Shown here piece after piece: positions 14,919 to 27,881 of a stretch of 43,950 nt of DNA. The position numbers and the translations under genes were made by a program. Within the stretch, counting starts at the first letter, position 1. The number at the start of each line of letters is the position of its first letter. The stretch is from the NCBI GenBank assembly GCA_025363815.1, contig JANYLB010000027.1, positions 1 to 43,950 of the forward strand. The letters are read 5' to 3'. This DNA is from Actinomycetes bacterium. Lineage in GTDB: Bacteria; Actinomycetota; Acidimicrobiia; IMCC26256; JANYLB01. Under the pieces are notes generated by a model that had not been told where the DNA came from, made no database searches, and saw only the letters and a program-made list of their open reading frames with translations.

Positions 14919-15947
14919 GTGCCGAAGACCTCCTCCCCCGAACTGGACGGAATCGCCGTGGAGCAGACCCAGCCCCCCGATCGCAACTTGGCCATGGAAC
15001 TGGCTCGCGTCACCGAGGCGGCCGCGCTGGCCGGCGGTCGGTGGATGGGTCGGGGCGACAAGAACGCGGCGGACGGTGCCGCGGTCGATGCCATGCGCCT
15101 CGTTCTGGGCACCGTCTCGATGGATGGCATCGTCGTCATCGGTGAGGGGGAGAAAGACGAAGCGCCGATGCTCTTCAACGGCGAGGAAATCGGCGCCGGC
15201 GGTCCCCCGTGCGATATTGCCGTGGATCCGATCGACGGCACCACGCTCACCTCGCTCGGCCAACCGAACGCCATCTCCGTGATCGCGGTCGCCGACCGAG
15301 GTTCGATGTTCGACCCCGGGCCGTGCGTATACATGGAAAAGATCGCGGTCGGGCCGGAAGCCGCCGACGTCGTCGATCTCGACGCGTCGGTCACCGACAA
15401 CCTCCGCGCCGTCGCCAAGGCACTGGGTGAAGACATCGACGATGTGACCGCGGTGATCCTCGATCGCCCCCGGCACGCCGAGATCGTGAAGGAGTGCCGG
15501 CAAGCCGGCGCGCGAATCCGCCTCATCCCCGACGGCGACGTGGCCGGTGCAATCCAAACGGCCTGGCCAGAGAGCGGCGCGAATATCCTGTTCGGCATCG
15601 GCGGAACCCCCGAGGGGATCATCGCGGCTTGCGCGCTCAAGGCGCTGGGCGGAGCCATTCTCGGACGGCTCTGGCCCCGCGATGAGACCGAGCGACGCGC
15701 TGCCCTCGACCTCGGCTACGACCTCAACCAGGTGCTCACCACCGACGATCTCGTGTCGAGCGACGACGTCTTCTTCGCCGCTACCGGGATCACCGACGGT
15801 GAGCTGCTGAAGGGCGTTCGGTACTGGGGCGATGGCGCGTCCACTCAGAGCTTGGTGATGCGGTCGAAGTCGGGGACCATCCGCAAGATCGACGCCCAGC
15901 ACAAGTGGCAGAAGCTGATGCGCTACTCGGCGCTCAAGTTCGACTGA
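14919..15947 (+). CDS. glpX: Class II fructose-1,6-bisphosphatase
   Basis: 342 residues. GlpX hydrolyses fructose 1,6-bisphosphate to fructose 6-phosphate in gluconeogenesis and is the usual, often only, FBPase of actinobacteria. The metal and phosphate motifs are present: [19 protein letters not shown] near 42-60, [20 protein letters not shown], and [15 protein letters not shown] toward the C-terminus. The chosen start is GTG 14919; a second GTG at 14958 would drop 13 unconserved residues and is nearly as good, since neither has a strong ribosome binding site. It lies 41 bp after the monooxygenase and 65 bp before a membrane glycosyltransferase, all on the plus strand. Confidence 0.95.
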   Translation: MPKTSSPELDGIAVEQTQPPDRNLAMELARVTEAAALAGGRWMGRGDKNAADGAAVDAMRLVLGTVSMDGIVVIGEGEKDEAPMLFNGEEIGAGGPPCDIAVDPIDGTTLTSLGQPNAISVIAVADRGSMFDPGPCVYMEKIAVGPEAADVVDLDASVTDNLRAVAKALGEDIDDVTAVILDRPRHAEIVKECRQAGARIRLIPDGDVAGAIQTAWPESGANILFGIGGTPEGIIAACALKALGGAILGRLWPRDETERRAALDLGYDLNQVLTTDDLVSSDDVFFAATGITDGELLKGVRYWGDGASTQSLVMRSKSGTIRKIDAQHKWQKLMRYSALKFD

Positions 15948-16012
15948 ACCCCGCTTCGGGAAAAGGTGCATTCGGGGTACCTCGCGGATCATCGACTGTC
16001 GAAGTAGTACCG

Positions 16013-17521
16013 ATGCTCACCGCCGAACCTGAACCTCCGGTCGTTCCCGATACCGAAGCGAAGCCTGAACCATCGCTGCGCAACCGCTCCACTGCGCTCG
16101 CGTTCGTCTTGGCTGTCGCGGCAGCGATGGCGCTGTATCGCCTGGGCGACAAGAGCATGTGGTTCGACGAATCGGTGAGCTGGTTCATCGCGCGGATGAG
16201 CACCCATGATTTCCTGCACACACTTCGCTACGACGAAGCCAACATGCCCCTGTACTACGCGGCACTACGGGGTTGGATCTCGCTCAACACCGACAGCGAA
16301 ACCTGGGTCCGCATGCTGTCGGCGATCTGTGGGATCGGAACGGTCGCGACGCTCTACGCGCTCGGACGCCGGCTGTTCAGCTTCAACGTAGCCATCGCCG
16401 CTGCGACGATCCTCGCCACCAACGCGTTCTTCGTGCAACATTCCCAAGAAGCGCGCAGCTACATGATGGCCGCGCTGCTCACCACGCTCGCCACCTATCT
16501 CTTCGTTCGTGCCGTAGACACCGAAAGGGGATGGTGGCTCTACGCGATCACCGTTGCGCTGGGGATCTACTCCCATTTCTTCGTTGTGCTGGTACCGATC
16601 GCGCACATGCTGTCTCTAACCCTTCGACCGCGCGCTCCGGCACTCGTTCGACGAGTCACCCTGAGCCTGATCGGCGCCGTGGTCCTCACGCTCCCTTATT
16701 GGTTTGCCGCAGTCACACGAGGTAGCGCCCAGATCTACGAGAATCCCCCACTCGATTTGGGGGGCGCCGCGGGAATGGTGAGCGGGTTCGCCGGTGGGGC
16801 AGGGCCGCTGCTGGCTGCGGTGGTTGGCGTGGCCGTGGCCTTGGCCGTCGTCGCGACCTTGCGGATCGCCCGGACCAACGGGCGCAGCGACGAGCTCTGG
16901 CGGATCGGGCTCCCGCTCCTCGCGCTCGCGGTTCCCACAGCCGCCATATTCGGCACCGCACTGATCGGTCACGCACCGGCCTTGCGATACTTCAGCTTCC
17001 TCGCCCCGGCGTTGTCCATGGTCGTCGCGCGTGGCATCACGGCCCTGCGCGACCGGCGCCTCGTCATCGTGGCAATCCTGGTGATCGTCGGGCTCCAGGC
17101 GATAGGACTGGCGAAGTGGTACCAGGATCCGCAGAAGGAAGACTGGCGTGCCGCGGTCGAGCGGGTCCAGCGCGCAGGCAAGTCCGGAGATGCGATTGTG
17201 CTCTACGACGCCGACCGCATCATGCTCTACGAGTACTACTCCAAAAATCCGTACGCGCCCAACGGGCCCAGGGTCGACTTTCCGCCGCGGAGTTTCAACC
17301 CCTTTCCTCTCTATCGACACCCGCTCGAGCTCACCCGGCAACGCCTCGCGGAGATCGGCGCCGAACACGACCGGGTCTGGTACCTAGTGCCGAACGATTC
17401 CGCGACCGACACCCCGCCGGTGCGGGCGCAGCGCATCGCGAAGGCCCTCGAACCCACGCATGCCGCAGCCGAACAGGACCACTACTTCCGGGTCGGTCTC
17501 ACTCGCTACGACCGCCGCTGA
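16013..17521 (+). CDS. GT-C fold membrane glycosyltransferase (GT39/ArnT-like)
   Basis: 502 residues with about ten hydrophobic helices and a soluble C-terminal tail. The first outer loop carries the GT-C catalytic signature, Asp52-Glu53 in SMWFDESVSWF, after a membrane helix at about 27-43. Such enzymes transfer sugars from polyprenyl-phosphate donors on the outer face of the membrane to proteins, lipids or glycans. The segment VQHSQEARSYMMAALLTTLA is typical of the ArnT/PMT-like group. The ATG at 16013 is chosen because the open frame upstream overlaps glpX and lacks membrane character. It may work with the glycan locus beyond the ATP synthase operon, which is inference from function only. 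Confidence 0.88.
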   Translation: MLTAEPEPPVVPDTEAKPEPSLRNRSTALAFVLAVAAAMALYRLGDKSMWFDESVSWFIARMSTHDFLHTLRYDEANMPLYYAALRGWISLNTDSETWVRMLSAICGIGTVATLYALGRRLFSFNVAIAAATILATNAFFVQHSQEARSYMMAALLTTLATYLFVRAVDTERGWWLYAITVALGIYSHFFVVLVPIAHMLSLTLRPRAPALVRRVTLSLIGAVVLTLPYWFAAVTRGSAQIYENPPLDLGGAAGMVSGFAGGAGPLLAAVVGVAVALAVVATLRIARTNGRSDELWRIGLPLLALAVPTAAIFGTALIGHAPALRYFSFLAPALSMVVARGITALRDRRLVIVAILVIVGLQAIGLAKWYQDPQKEDWRAAVERVQRAGKSGDAIVLYDADRIMLYEYYSKNPYAPNGPRVDFPPRSFNPFPLYRHPLELTRQRLAEIGAEHDRVWYLVPNDSATDTPPVRAQRIAKALEPTHAAAEQDHYFRVGLTRYDRR

Positions 17522-17716
17522 CCGTTTGAGCTCGACACGTCGCCGGTGGCTACCGACCGCGTAGGCGGGCTGGACAGGCGCACGCGCACGACCGAGGTTC
17601 ATGCGGAGTCGGCGGATGTTCTCGTCGGTGTAACGGAACCCGTTCCGGAGCCCGCTGCTCGTGATTGCGATTGGACCCAGGTTCGCGCGTGACCCGTCGG
17701 ATCATGCCCCGCTTGC

Positions 17717-18124
17717 TCAGGGAGTGCGGGCGAAGCCTTGCGCGGCCTCGATCCGCAGGTTGGCCCGGGTAAGGGCCTCCACCGCCACGAGATCTTCGGG
17801 GTCGGTGGCGAGCCGACGTTCCGCCGCTTCCTTGGCCGCTTGGGCCCTACCGACGTCGATCTGGTCAGGGAGCTCGGCGACGTCGGATAGCACGGTCACG
17901 CGATTCTCGCTGAACTCCACGAACCCGCCGTGCACCGCGATCGCGATTTCGGGCGCGTCGGCCCGGATGATGCGCACCGGGAACGCTCCTAGCGCGCCCA
18001 CGAACGGCTCGTGTCCGGGCAGGAACGCGATCTCGCCGTCGACGGGACGGCACACGACCATCTCCGCTTCGCCTTCGAACAGGATGTTCTCTGGTGAGAC
18101 CACCGAGACGAGGAGGACGGCCAC
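17717..18124 (-). CDS. atpC: F1Fo ATP synthase epsilon subunit
   Basis: 135 residues: an N-terminal ten-strand beta sandwich (LLVSVVSPENILFEGEAEMV, DGEIAFLPGHEPFVGALG) and a C-terminal helical hairpin (AAKEAAERRLATDPED). Epsilon joins the gamma stalk to the c ring and in many bacteria limits ATP hydrolysis. It is the last gene of the operon; its GTG at 18124 lies two bases after the atpD stop. The region downstream to 17522 has no T-rich terminator. Confidence 0.95.
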   Translation of the reverse strand: MAVLLVSVVSPENILFEGEAEMVVCRPVDGEIAFLPGHEPFVGALGAFPVRIIRADAPEIAIAVHGGFVEFSENRVTVLSDVAELPDQIDVGRAQAAKEAAERRLATDPEDLVAVEALTRANLRIEAAQGFARTP

Positions 18125-18126
18125 TG

Positions 18127-20597
<2,471 letters not shown>

Positions 20598-20633
20598 CGC
20601 TCAGCTCTCCCCAACCGGGCCCAGGGCGCGTTC

Positions 20634-20668
20634 GTTGCGTTCTGGTCGTCGAGCGACCGAAACGCAAC
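20634..20668 (-). other. 15-bp intergenic RNA hairpin between atpA and atpG
   Basis: On the transcript the arms GUUGCGUUUCGGUCG and CGACCAGAACGCAAC pair over 15 positions with one G-U pair and one C-A mismatch, around a five-base loop. No U tract follows, so it is not a standard terminator. It ends 37 bases before the atpG ATG. Possible roles are protection or cleavage of the mRNA, which would set different subunit amounts on either side. Confidence 0.6.
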
Positions 20669-20692
20669 CAACTCCGAGGGCGAAGGGAGAGT

Positions 20693-22249
20693 TCATTCGG
20701 CGGTGGCGATGGCTGAATCGGGAGCGCCGACAGCGAGACCGGCGACGAACTGGGCCTTGAAGCCGGCGATCGCGGCGTCGAACAAGGCGCCATCGGGGAG
20801 TTTGCCGGTGGTCCTGATGGTGTCGAGGAGATCGGAGTGGCGAGTGCGGAACCAAACGTGGATGTCGGCCTCGAACCGCTTCACCTCGTCGATGGGAAGA
20901 TCGTCGAGCACGCCCTTGGTGCCGCAGTAGATCGAGATCACCTGCTCCTCGACCGGCATCGGCGAGTTGAGGGGCTGCTTCAGCAGCTCGACGAGCCGGT
21001 AGCCGCGGTCGAGCTGCGCGGCCGAGACCGCGTCGAGCTCTGAACCAAACGTAGCGAACGCCTCCAGCTCTCGGAACTGTGCGAGATCAAGCTTGAGCGT
21101 TCCGGCGACGCCTTTCATCGCCTTGATCTGCGCGTCGCCACCGACGCGTGAGACCGAGATGCCCACGTCGACCGCCGGACGCACACCCGACTTGAACAGG
21201 TCGTCGATTAGATAGATCTGGCCGTCGGTGATCGAGATGACGTTGGTCGGGATGTAGGCAGAGACGTCGCCGGCCTTGGTCTCGATGATCGGCAGCGCGG
21301 TGAGCGAGCCCGCGCCCTTGGCGTCGCTCAGCTTCGCGGCCCGCTCGAGCAGGCGGCTGTGCAAGTAGAAGACGTCACCGGGGTAGGCCTCACGACCCGG
21401 CGGCCGGCGCAGCAGAAGGGCGAGCTGGCGGTAAGCCTCGGCCTGCTTGGAGAGGTCGTCGTAAACAACCAGCGCGGCTTCACCGTTGTCCATCCAGTGC
21501 TGGCCGAACGCGCATCCGGAATATGGGGCGAGGTACTTGAACACGGCTTCGTCGGAGGCAGGGGCATTCACCACGACCGTGTACTCCATCGCGCCGTGTT
21601 CCGCGAGCGTGTTCACGATCTGCGCGACGGTCGAGCCTTTCTGACCAATCGCCACGTAGATGCACTTCACGCCCTGGCCGCGCTGGTTCAGGATCGTGTC
21701 GATCGCGACCGTGGTCTTTCCCGTCTTGCGGTCGCCGATGATGAGCTCGCGCTGGCCCCGACCGATCGGCGTCATCGCGTCGATGGCCTTGATGCCCGTC
21801 TGGAGCGGCTCATGCACGGGTTGACGGTCGATGATGCCGGGCGCCTGTACCTCGAGGCGGCGCTCCTGGGTGGCCACGATCGGGCCCTTGCCGTCGATCG
21901 GCTGACCGAGCGCGTTGACGACCCTGCCGATGAGGCCGTCGCCGACCGGTACCGACAGGATCCGGCCGGTGTTGCGCGCGGTCTGGCCCTCGGCGACCTG
22001 GTCGGCCTCACCGAGGATCACCGCACCGATCGAGTTTTCGTCGAGGTTCAGTGCCAGGCCGAACGTGTTGCCCTCGAACTCGAGCAGCTCGTTCACAGCA
22101 GTGTCGGGGAGGCCGGACACCCGGGCGATGCCATCGCCGACCTCGAGGATGCGCCCGACCTGCGCCTTGTCGAGGTCGTGTTTGAAGTTGCCGACGTGAG
22201 CGCGGATAGCCGCGGCGATCTCGTCGACGTTGATCGTGAGTTCTGCCAT
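20693..22249 (-). CDS. atpA: F1Fo ATP synthase alpha subunit
   Basis: 518 residues; the non-catalytic nucleotide-binding subunit. The P-loop is GDRKTGKT at 172-179, with the Gln/Lys-type catalytic loop of alpha rather than the beta Glu. The final stretch is Ala-rich, ending [12 protein letters not shown]. The ATG at 22249 comes three bases after the atpH stop. A 95-bp gap with a strong hairpin separates it from atpG, unusually long for this operon. Confidence 0.98.
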   Translation of the reverse strand: MAELTINVDEIAAAIRAHVGNFKHDLDKAQVGRILEVGDGIARVSGLPDTAVNELLEFEGNTFGLALNLDENSIGAVILGEADQVAEGQTARNTGRILSVPVGDGLIGRVVNALGQPIDGKGPIVATQERRLEVQAPGIIDRQPVHEPLQTGIKAIDAMTPIGRGQRELIIGDRKTGKTTVAIDTILNQRGQGVKCIYVAIGQKGSTVAQIVNTLAEHGAMEYTVVVNAPASDEAVFKYLAPYSGCAFGQHWMDNGEAALVVYDDLSKQAEAYRQLALLLRRPPGREAYPGDVFYLHSRLLERAAKLSDAKGAGSLTALPIIETKAGDVSAYIPTNVISITDGQIYLIDDLFKSGVRPAVDVGISVSRVGGDAQIKAMKGVAGTLKLDLAQFRELEAFATFGSELDAVSAAQLDRGYRLVELLKQPLNSPMPVEEQVISIYCGTKGVLDDLPIDEVKRFEADIHVWFRTRHSDLLDTIRTTGKLPDGALFDAAIAGFKAQFVAGLAVGAPDSAIATAE

Positions 22250-22252
22250 CGC

Positions 22253-22783
22253 TCAGACCTGTTCTCTCAGTTGATCCAGACGGTGACGGACCGTGCCGTC
22301 GATGACGGTGTCTCCGATGCGGGCGACGAGCCCTCCCAACACCGAGGGGTCGATGATCACCTTGAGCTCAATTTGCTTGCCGGTGGCGACGGCCAGGGCT
22401 TGGGTGAGCCGCGTGCGCTGACCTTCGTCTAGTGGGAGCGCGCTCCGCACTTCTGCGATCTCGCGGCTACGGACGTGCGCCGCCTTCTCGACGAACGCGT
22501 CGACGATCGCAGGAAGGTCGTGGGCGCGCCCGATGCCGACGACGAACGCGGCGAGGGCTGCGGAGGTCGCGAGCGCCTTGCCGCCCATCAGCTCGTCGAC
22601 GATCGCCACCCGTCGTTCTGCCGGAAGCTGCGGGTCGGTGAGGGCGAGGCGCAGCTCGTCGCTGCCTTCGAACACCCGCGCGAACCGGAAGAGGTCATCT
22701 TCTACCTCCGCGAGATGGCCCTCCGCCCGAGCCACCTCGAGGAGCGCGTTCGCGTAGGCGTCGATGCGTTCCTGAACGCTCAT
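22253..22783 (-). CDS. atpH: F1Fo ATP synthase delta subunit
   Basis: 176 residues; part of the outer stalk, binding the alpha N-termini and the b subunits. The N-terminal helical domain starts MSVQERIDAYANALLEVAR and the C-terminal part has the family's GGLVARIGDTVIDGTVRHRL. I placed the start at ATG 22783, five bases after the atpF stop; the open frame continues upstream only in atpF antiphase sequence. Length is usual for a delta subunit not fused to b. Confidence 0.95.
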   Translation of the reverse strand: MSVQERIDAYANALLEVARAEGHLAEVEDDLFRFARVFEGSDELRLALTDPQLPAERRVAIVDELMGGKALATSAALAAFVVGIGRAHDLPAIVDAFVEKAAHVRSREIAEVRSALPLDEGQRTRLTQALAVATGKQIELKVIIDPSVLGGLVARIGDTVIDGTVRHRLDQLREQV

Positions 22784-22787
22784 CGCT

Positions 22788-23456
22788 CTACTTGCTCCCG
22801 ACCTGGTTGATGTAGTTCTCGATGAGCTGGATCTGCGTCTCACGGTCGAGGTTCTTCTCGACGACCTTCTCGGCCAGCTCGATCGACAGGTCGGCGACCC
22901 TGGCCTGCAGGTCGGCGGTGGCGCGCTGGGTCGCCAGACGGATGTCTTCCTCCGCCCGGGTGCGAGCCTCGGCGGCATCGGTCTCTGCCTTTGCCAGCAG
23001 ATCCTGACGCACCTGATCGGCGGCCTGGCGGGCCTCCTCGATGATCCGGCCGGCTTCGACTCGAGCTTCGGCGAGCTGGGCCTGGTACTCGGCGAGCTGC
23101 GTCTCCGCCTCGACCCGTGCTGACTCGGCCCGTTCCAGATCACTGCGGATCCGGTCTTCGCGAGCCGCCATCCCCTTCTTGAGCGCCGGGAACGCGAACT
23201 TCACGAGAACGAGGAGAACGATGAGGAACGCCAGAGCGCCCCAGATGACCTCGCTGATTGCCGGGGTCACCAGGTTCGGTGCCTTGTAGCAGTCCTTTGC
23301 GGCCGAGTTGACCTCGGACGTGGTCGACTTCTGGGCCGCCTTCTCGAGGCAATCGGTGAGCTCGCTCTTGGTGGTCTCGGCGTGAGCCACTGCAGGCATG
23401 GCCACGATCAACCCGCACACGAGCACGGCGCTTGCGAACAACCTATGGATGCGCAT
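22788..23456 (-). CDS. atpF: F1Fo ATP synthase b subunit with signal peptide and outer segment
   Basis: 222 residues, longer than the usual 150-190. The C-terminal half is the standard charged helical b stalk, starting after the membrane helix at about 68-88 (EVIWGALAFLIVLLVLVKF). Before that helix is an atypical N-terminus: a signal peptide (positive MRIHR, hydrophobic core 7-20, AHA cleavage site near 26) and about 40 residues with Cys36 and Cys56. Since the b subunit N-terminus faces outward, these would lie outside the membrane and could form a disulfide. GAGAGG seven bases before ATG 23456 supports the start, so the extension is probably real. Confidence 0.93.
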   Translation of the reverse strand: MRIHRLFASAVLVCGLIVAMPAVAHAETTKSELTDCLEKAAQKSTTSEVNSAAKDCYKAPNLVTPAISEVIWGALAFLIVLLVLVKFAFPALKKGMAAREDRIRSDLERAESARVEAETQLAEYQAQLAEARVEAGRIIEEARQAADQVRQDLLAKAETDAAEARTRAEEDIRLATQRATADLQARVADLSIELAEKVVEKNLDRETQIQLIENYINQVGSK

Positions 23457-23490
23457 CGCGCGTCCTCTCTCCTTGGATCGACGGGCTCGG

Positions 23491-24534
<1,044 letters not shown>

Positions 24535-24538
<4 letters not shown>

Positions 24539-25008
24539 CGTGACTCCTTCTTGTTCGAATCGGGCTTCTTGGCGTCGAGCTGCGCGAGCGAGAGAGGCTT
24601 CAGCCCCGGCGCGCCGGGCGTGAGGCCGAGCTTGGGCAGCTCGAGAAAGAGCAAAGCGAGGTGGACGACTGCGATCGTCACCACGAAGCTCGCCACGTCG
24701 ACCTGAGAGATGTTGCGCAGGAGCAACGCCATCAGCGTGATGACGATGATCATGACCGAGTAGCTCAGCATCGCGGCGTAGGCGGTGGCCTGGGCACCGG
24801 CCTTGGCTCCGGTCGCCATGAGACGGGCGAGCACCAGGAAGTTCGCGGCGACCACGACCAGCCCGAGCGCAGCACCGAACACGCCGGGCCACCCCGCCAG
24901 CAGTCCTGCGACGACGAGCACGATCGGCGCGGCGAAGAAAGCGCGTCGGGCGAGGTCGCGCGCGATCTCGCTCTCGTGGTCGGGGGCTAGCGCCGGCGTC
25001 GCGTCCAC
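24535..25008 (-). CDS. AtpI-like F1Fo assembly membrane protein
   Basis: 157 residues with four hydrophobic segments (about 20-36, 41-60, 72-92, 98-117) and a Lys-rich cytosolic tail (KKPDSNKKESR). AtpI proteins help assemble the c ring. Sequence conservation is low in this family; the call rests on position between AtpZ and AtpB, size and topology. GTG 25008 has AAGG about six bases upstream. It overlaps the AtpZ-like gene by 22 bp and atpB by four. Confidence 0.8.
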
Positions 25009-25301
25009 GGCTTCCCTTCGTCGTCCTGGGTGACCTTGGCCATGTAGCGGTAGTAGTTCGTGACCGCCGCGCCCACGAACCCGATTACGCCGAGCGCAAC
25101 CATGAACAGGGGTGCGGTACCACCGAGCCGGTTGTCGAGGAACCAACCGAGGAATCCGAAGAGGACCGGAGCGACCACAAACTCTGCCGCCTGAGCGATC
25201 GCGTCGCTCTGTTCCTGTTTGAACTGACGGCGCAGCGACCCGCGGTCGACCACCCGAACGCCTCTCCCCCGCTGGTCCAGTGACAGCCTCTCGGCCACCA
25301 T
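24987..25301 (-). CDS. AtpZ-like small membrane protein of the ATP synthase operon
   Basis: 104 residues with a polar N-terminus and two membrane helices (EFVVAPVLFGFLGWFLDN and FMVALGVIGFVGAAV). The GFLGWFLD pattern with an acidic residue after the first helix is typical of AtpZ/AtpQ proteins, thought to act with AtpI in magnesium supply or Fo assembly. I chose ATG 25301; a TTG at 25328 overlaps the -10 element of the promoter. First gene of the operon. Confidence 0.82.
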   Translation of the reverse strand: MVAERLSLDQRGRGVRVVDRGSLRRQFKQEQSDAIAQAAEFVVAPVLFGFLGWFLDNRLGGTAPLFMVALGVIGFVGAAVTNYYRYMAKVTQDDEGKPWTRRRR

Positions 25302-25326
25302 GCGACCCGCTTGTGAATGTTTTCGC

Positions 25327-25356
25327 AATCTATGGCAGCCTCGCCGACCCCGTCAA
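25327..25356 (-). promoter_or_regulatory. Promoter of the atp operon (TTGACG, 18 bp, TAGATT)
   Basis: On the minus strand TTGACG (25356-25351) and TAGATT (25332-25327) stand 18 bp apart, the only place in the window where I found both hexamers well matched. Transcription would start near 25320, giving a leader of roughly 19 bases with AAGCGGG before ATG 25301. Confidence 0.65.
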
Positions 25357-25370
25357 ACCGACGCGGGGAT

Positions 25371-26549
25371 TCAGCAAGAGCCCTCGCGACGTTTGTCGAG
25401 ATCGACCACCTCGCCGACCGACGAGGGAGTCTCCGGCGCGTCGAGGCCCTCGCGCAACTTCGCGCCTTTACGATTCCCCGGCGCGAAGACTGCGAACAGC
25501 CCCAGAGCGAGGGCGAGTATGCCGACCGGAACGTAGGCGTTGGCCTCGTTCGTATAGAGCGGCAACAGCGCCAGACCGGAGAGCAGCGCGGTCCAGAGCC
25601 ACAGGATCACGACGGTCCGGCGCGGTCCGTGGCCCAGACGCATTAGGCGGTGATGGAGATGGTCCTTGTCGGCCACTGCGAACGACTGACGGCGCAAGAC
25701 CCGCCGGAAGAACGAGAACGCGGTGTCGAGCAATGGAACACCGAGGATTACCAGCGGGATGAACAACGGGGCGAAGAAGAAGAAGGTCTGCCCCGAGTAC
25801 TCGTAGTCGGCCCGACCACCGAGCGTGATCGTGCAGACCGCCATCAGCAGCCCCAGGAACATCGCGCCGGCGTCACCCATGAAGATCTTCGCCGGGCTGA
25901 AGTTCCACGGGAGGAAGCCCACGCAGATCCCCACCGCGATCATCGCGATCAGCGGGGCGATGTTCGACCCCGTGAGGAAACCGTCCTTGAAGAGACGGTC
26001 GGAATAGAGGAAAACCGCGGAACCCGCAATTGCGACGATGCCCGCCGCGAGCCCGTCGAGGCCGTCGATCAGGTTGATCGCATTGGCGAAGAGCACCACG
26101 GTCAGCACGGTGATGAGCGGAGCGAGATCGGGCGAGAGCACCACGATGCCGAAGAACGGCACGCGGAAGAACAGCATCGACACACCCATCAACGACAAAA
26201 CACTGCCGCTCAGCACCTGGCCCGCGATCTTCGCCGGGGGTGACACCTCCCGGAGATCGTCGAGCGCTCCGACAGCGAACATCACACCGGCCGCGAGGAT
26301 CACCCCTGCCGGTTCCGACGAGCCATTGAACATCTCTTGGAACTGCGGAATCTGGCTCGCCACTCCCATAGCGGCGAGGAAGCCGACGAACATCGCGGCA
26401 CCACCAACCGTCGGCATCGGCTTCGTGTGCACCGTTCGTTCGCTCGGTTGGTACAGCGCGCCGATCCGAAAGGCAATCCGCCGAACGACTGGCGTACACG
26501 CGAACGTGGCCAACGAGGCGACCGCGAACACGACAAGGTAGCCCCCCAC
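25371..26549 (-). CDS. WecA/MraY-family undecaprenyl-phosphate sugar-1-phosphate transferase
   Basis: 392 residues with about eleven membrane helices. Motifs in order: the early RTVHTKPMPTVGG loop, DDLREVSP (metal-binding DD), NAINLIDGLDGLAAG, FMGDAGAMFLG and the cytosolic HLHHRLMRLGHGPRRTV. The last, in HIHHRL form, marks WecA/TagO/Rfe-type enzymes that use UDP-GlcNAc rather than MraY. The enzyme would start glycans by loading sugar-1-phosphate on undecaprenyl or decaprenyl phosphate at the inner face. A wecA homologue just upstream of the ATP synthase genes is also the arrangement in Mycobacterium. Starts at GTG 26549, 22 bp after glyA. Probably the initiator for the locus at 28-42 kb. Confidence 0.92.
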   Translation of the reverse strand: MGGYLVVFAVASLATFACTPVVRRIAFRIGALYQPSERTVHTKPMPTVGGAAMFVGFLAAMGVASQIPQFQEMFNGSSEPAGVILAAGVMFAVGALDDLREVSPPAKIAGQVLSGSVLSLMGVSMLFFRVPFFGIVVLSPDLAPLITVLTVVLFANAINLIDGLDGLAAGIVAIAGSAVFLYSDRLFKDGFLTGSNIAPLIAMIAVGICVGFLPWNFSPAKIFMGDAGAMFLGLLMAVCTITLGGRADYEYSGQTFFFFAPLFIPLVILGVPLLDTAFSFFRRVLRRQSFAVADKDHLHHRLMRLGHGPRRTVVILWLWTALLSGLALLPLYTNEANAYVPVGILALALGLFAVFAPGNRKGAKLREGLDAPETPSSVGEVVDLDKRREGSC

Positions 26550-26571
26550 CGGAAACCGCTCTAGCCCGGGT

Positions 26572-27831
26572 TCACGGGAGATCGGGGTACGGCGTGAACT
26601 TCGAGCACAGGCGGGCAGATGACTCGCGGACCTCCGCCTGCACCGACTCGTCGTCTACGTCGCGCAACACCCGCGCGATCAGTGAAGCGATCTCGGCCAT
26701 CTCGGGTTCGCCCATCCCCGCAGTGGTGACGGCGGCGGTTCCCAGGCGCAGACCACTGGTGACGAACGGCTTCTCGGTGTCATTCGGAATGGCGTTCTTG
26801 TTGCAGGTGATGCCGGCATCGTCGAGCGCCTCCTGGGCGACCTTTCCGGTGACGCCGAAAGGACGCAGGTCGACGAGGAGCAGGTGGTTGTCGGTCCCGC
26901 CGGACACGATCCGAAATCCCTCCGAGGCAAGCCTCTCGGAGAGGATCGCGGCGTTCTGCACGACTCCCGATGCGTATTCGGTGAACGCCGGCTGCGCTGC
27001 CTCGCGGAACGCGACGGCCTTCGCCGCGATCACATGCATGAGGGGGCCGCCCTGGAGGCCGGGGAAAACAGCCTTGTCGATCGCCTTCGCGTGCTCCTCA
27101 CGACTGACGATGCAGCCGCCACGCGGCCCCCGCAGGGTCTTGTGGGTGGTGAAGGTCACCACGTCGGCGTGCGGAACCGGCGACGGGTGGGCACCGCCGG
27201 CTATCAGACCGGCGATGTGCGCTGCGTCGACGATCAACAACGCGCCTATCTCGTCTGCGATCGAACGGAACGCGGCGAAATCGATGATGCGCGGGTAGGC
27301 AGTGGCGCCGGCGATGATCGCCTTGGGCCGCTCCGCCTTGGCACTGTCGCGCAGGGCGTCGTAGTCGATCATCTCGGTCGTGTCGTCGACACCGTACGCC
27401 ACGAAGTCGTAGAAGCGGCCGCTGAAGTTCACCGGCGAGCCGTGGGTCAGGTGGCCACCCTGGTCGAGGCGCATCCCCATCACCTTGTCTCCGGGGTCGA
27501 GCAGCGCCAGGTACACCGCCATGTTCGCGTTCGCACCCGAGTGCGGTTGCACGTTGGCACGTTCGGCGCCGAACAGCGCGCACGCGCGGTCGCGAGCGAG
27601 CTCCTCGGCTTCGTCGACGATCTGGTTGCCGCCGTAGTACCGCTTCCGCGGATAACCCTCCGAGTACTTGTTCGTGAGGACCGAGCCCTGAGCGGCGAGC
27701 ACTGCCGGCGAGGTGAAGTTCTCCGAGGCGATCAGCTGGATCGTCGTATTCTGTCGCTCGATCTCACGTTCAACCACCCCGGCGATGTCGGGATCGGTCG
27801 TAGCCAGCGCTGCCATGCGTTCGTCGAACAT
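26572..27831 (-). CDS. glyA: Serine hydroxymethyltransferase
   Basis: 419 residues. Interconverts serine plus tetrahydrofolate and glycine plus 5,10-methylene-tetrahydrofolate; PLP-dependent, cytosolic. PLP lysine is Lys231 in [13 protein letters not shown]; the LIASENFTS start and [15 protein letters not shown] are fully conserved. ATG 27831 lies seven bases after a TACACT hexamer. The open frame continues upstream into sequence antiphase to the neighbouring gene, which I rejected. Likely co-transcribed with the WecA-like gene. Confidence 0.97.
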   Translation of the reverse strand: MFDERMAALATTDPDIAGVVEREIERQNTTIQLIASENFTSPAVLAAQGSVLTNKYSEGYPRKRYYGGNQIVDEAEELARDRACALFGAERANVQPHSGANANMAVYLALLDPGDKVMGMRLDQGGHLTHGSPVNFSGRFYDFVAYGVDDTTEMIDYDALRDSAKAERPKAIIAGATAYPRIIDFAAFRSIADEIGALLIVDAAHIAGLIAGGAHPSPVPHADVVTFTTHKTLRGPRGGCIVSREEHAKAIDKAVFPGLQGGPLMHVIAAKAVAFREAAQPAFTEYASGVVQNAAILSERLASEGFRIVSGGTDNHLLLVDLRPFGVTGKVAQEALDDAGITCNKNAIPNDTEKPFVTSGLRLGTAAVTTAGMGEPEMAEIASLIARVLRDVDDESVQAEVRESSARLCSKFTPYPDLP

Positions 27832-27838
27832 CTCTACG

Positions 27839-27844
27839 AGTGTA
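27839..27844 (-). promoter_or_regulatory. Putative -10 element (TACACT) of glyA
   Basis: TACACT, seven bases, then ATG 27831 on the minus strand; the GAG next to the ATG is too close to serve as a Shine-Dalgarno. Suggests a leaderless glyA transcript. Confidence 0.4.
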
Positions 27845-27881
27845 GAGGTGCGAGCGGCTGGATCCCTGGTCCCGCGACCGG

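Noticed and set aside
17522-17716. Possible small minus-strand coding stretch (reads GFRYTDENIRRLRMNLGR) in the longest gap
   Set aside because: It looks protein-like for about 30 residues but has no good start or ribosome binding site, continues as antisense to the glycosyltransferase, and I recognise no family. The gap also has a small CGGAAC/GTTCCG inverted repeat at 17634-17647 with a two-base loop and no T tract, not convincing as a terminator.
25333-25366. CCCCG/CGGGG inverted repeat between the WecA-like gene and the atp operon as a terminator
   Set aside because: No T tract follows, the stem is bulged, and the same bases form the TTGACG -35 box of the atp promoter, which explains them better.
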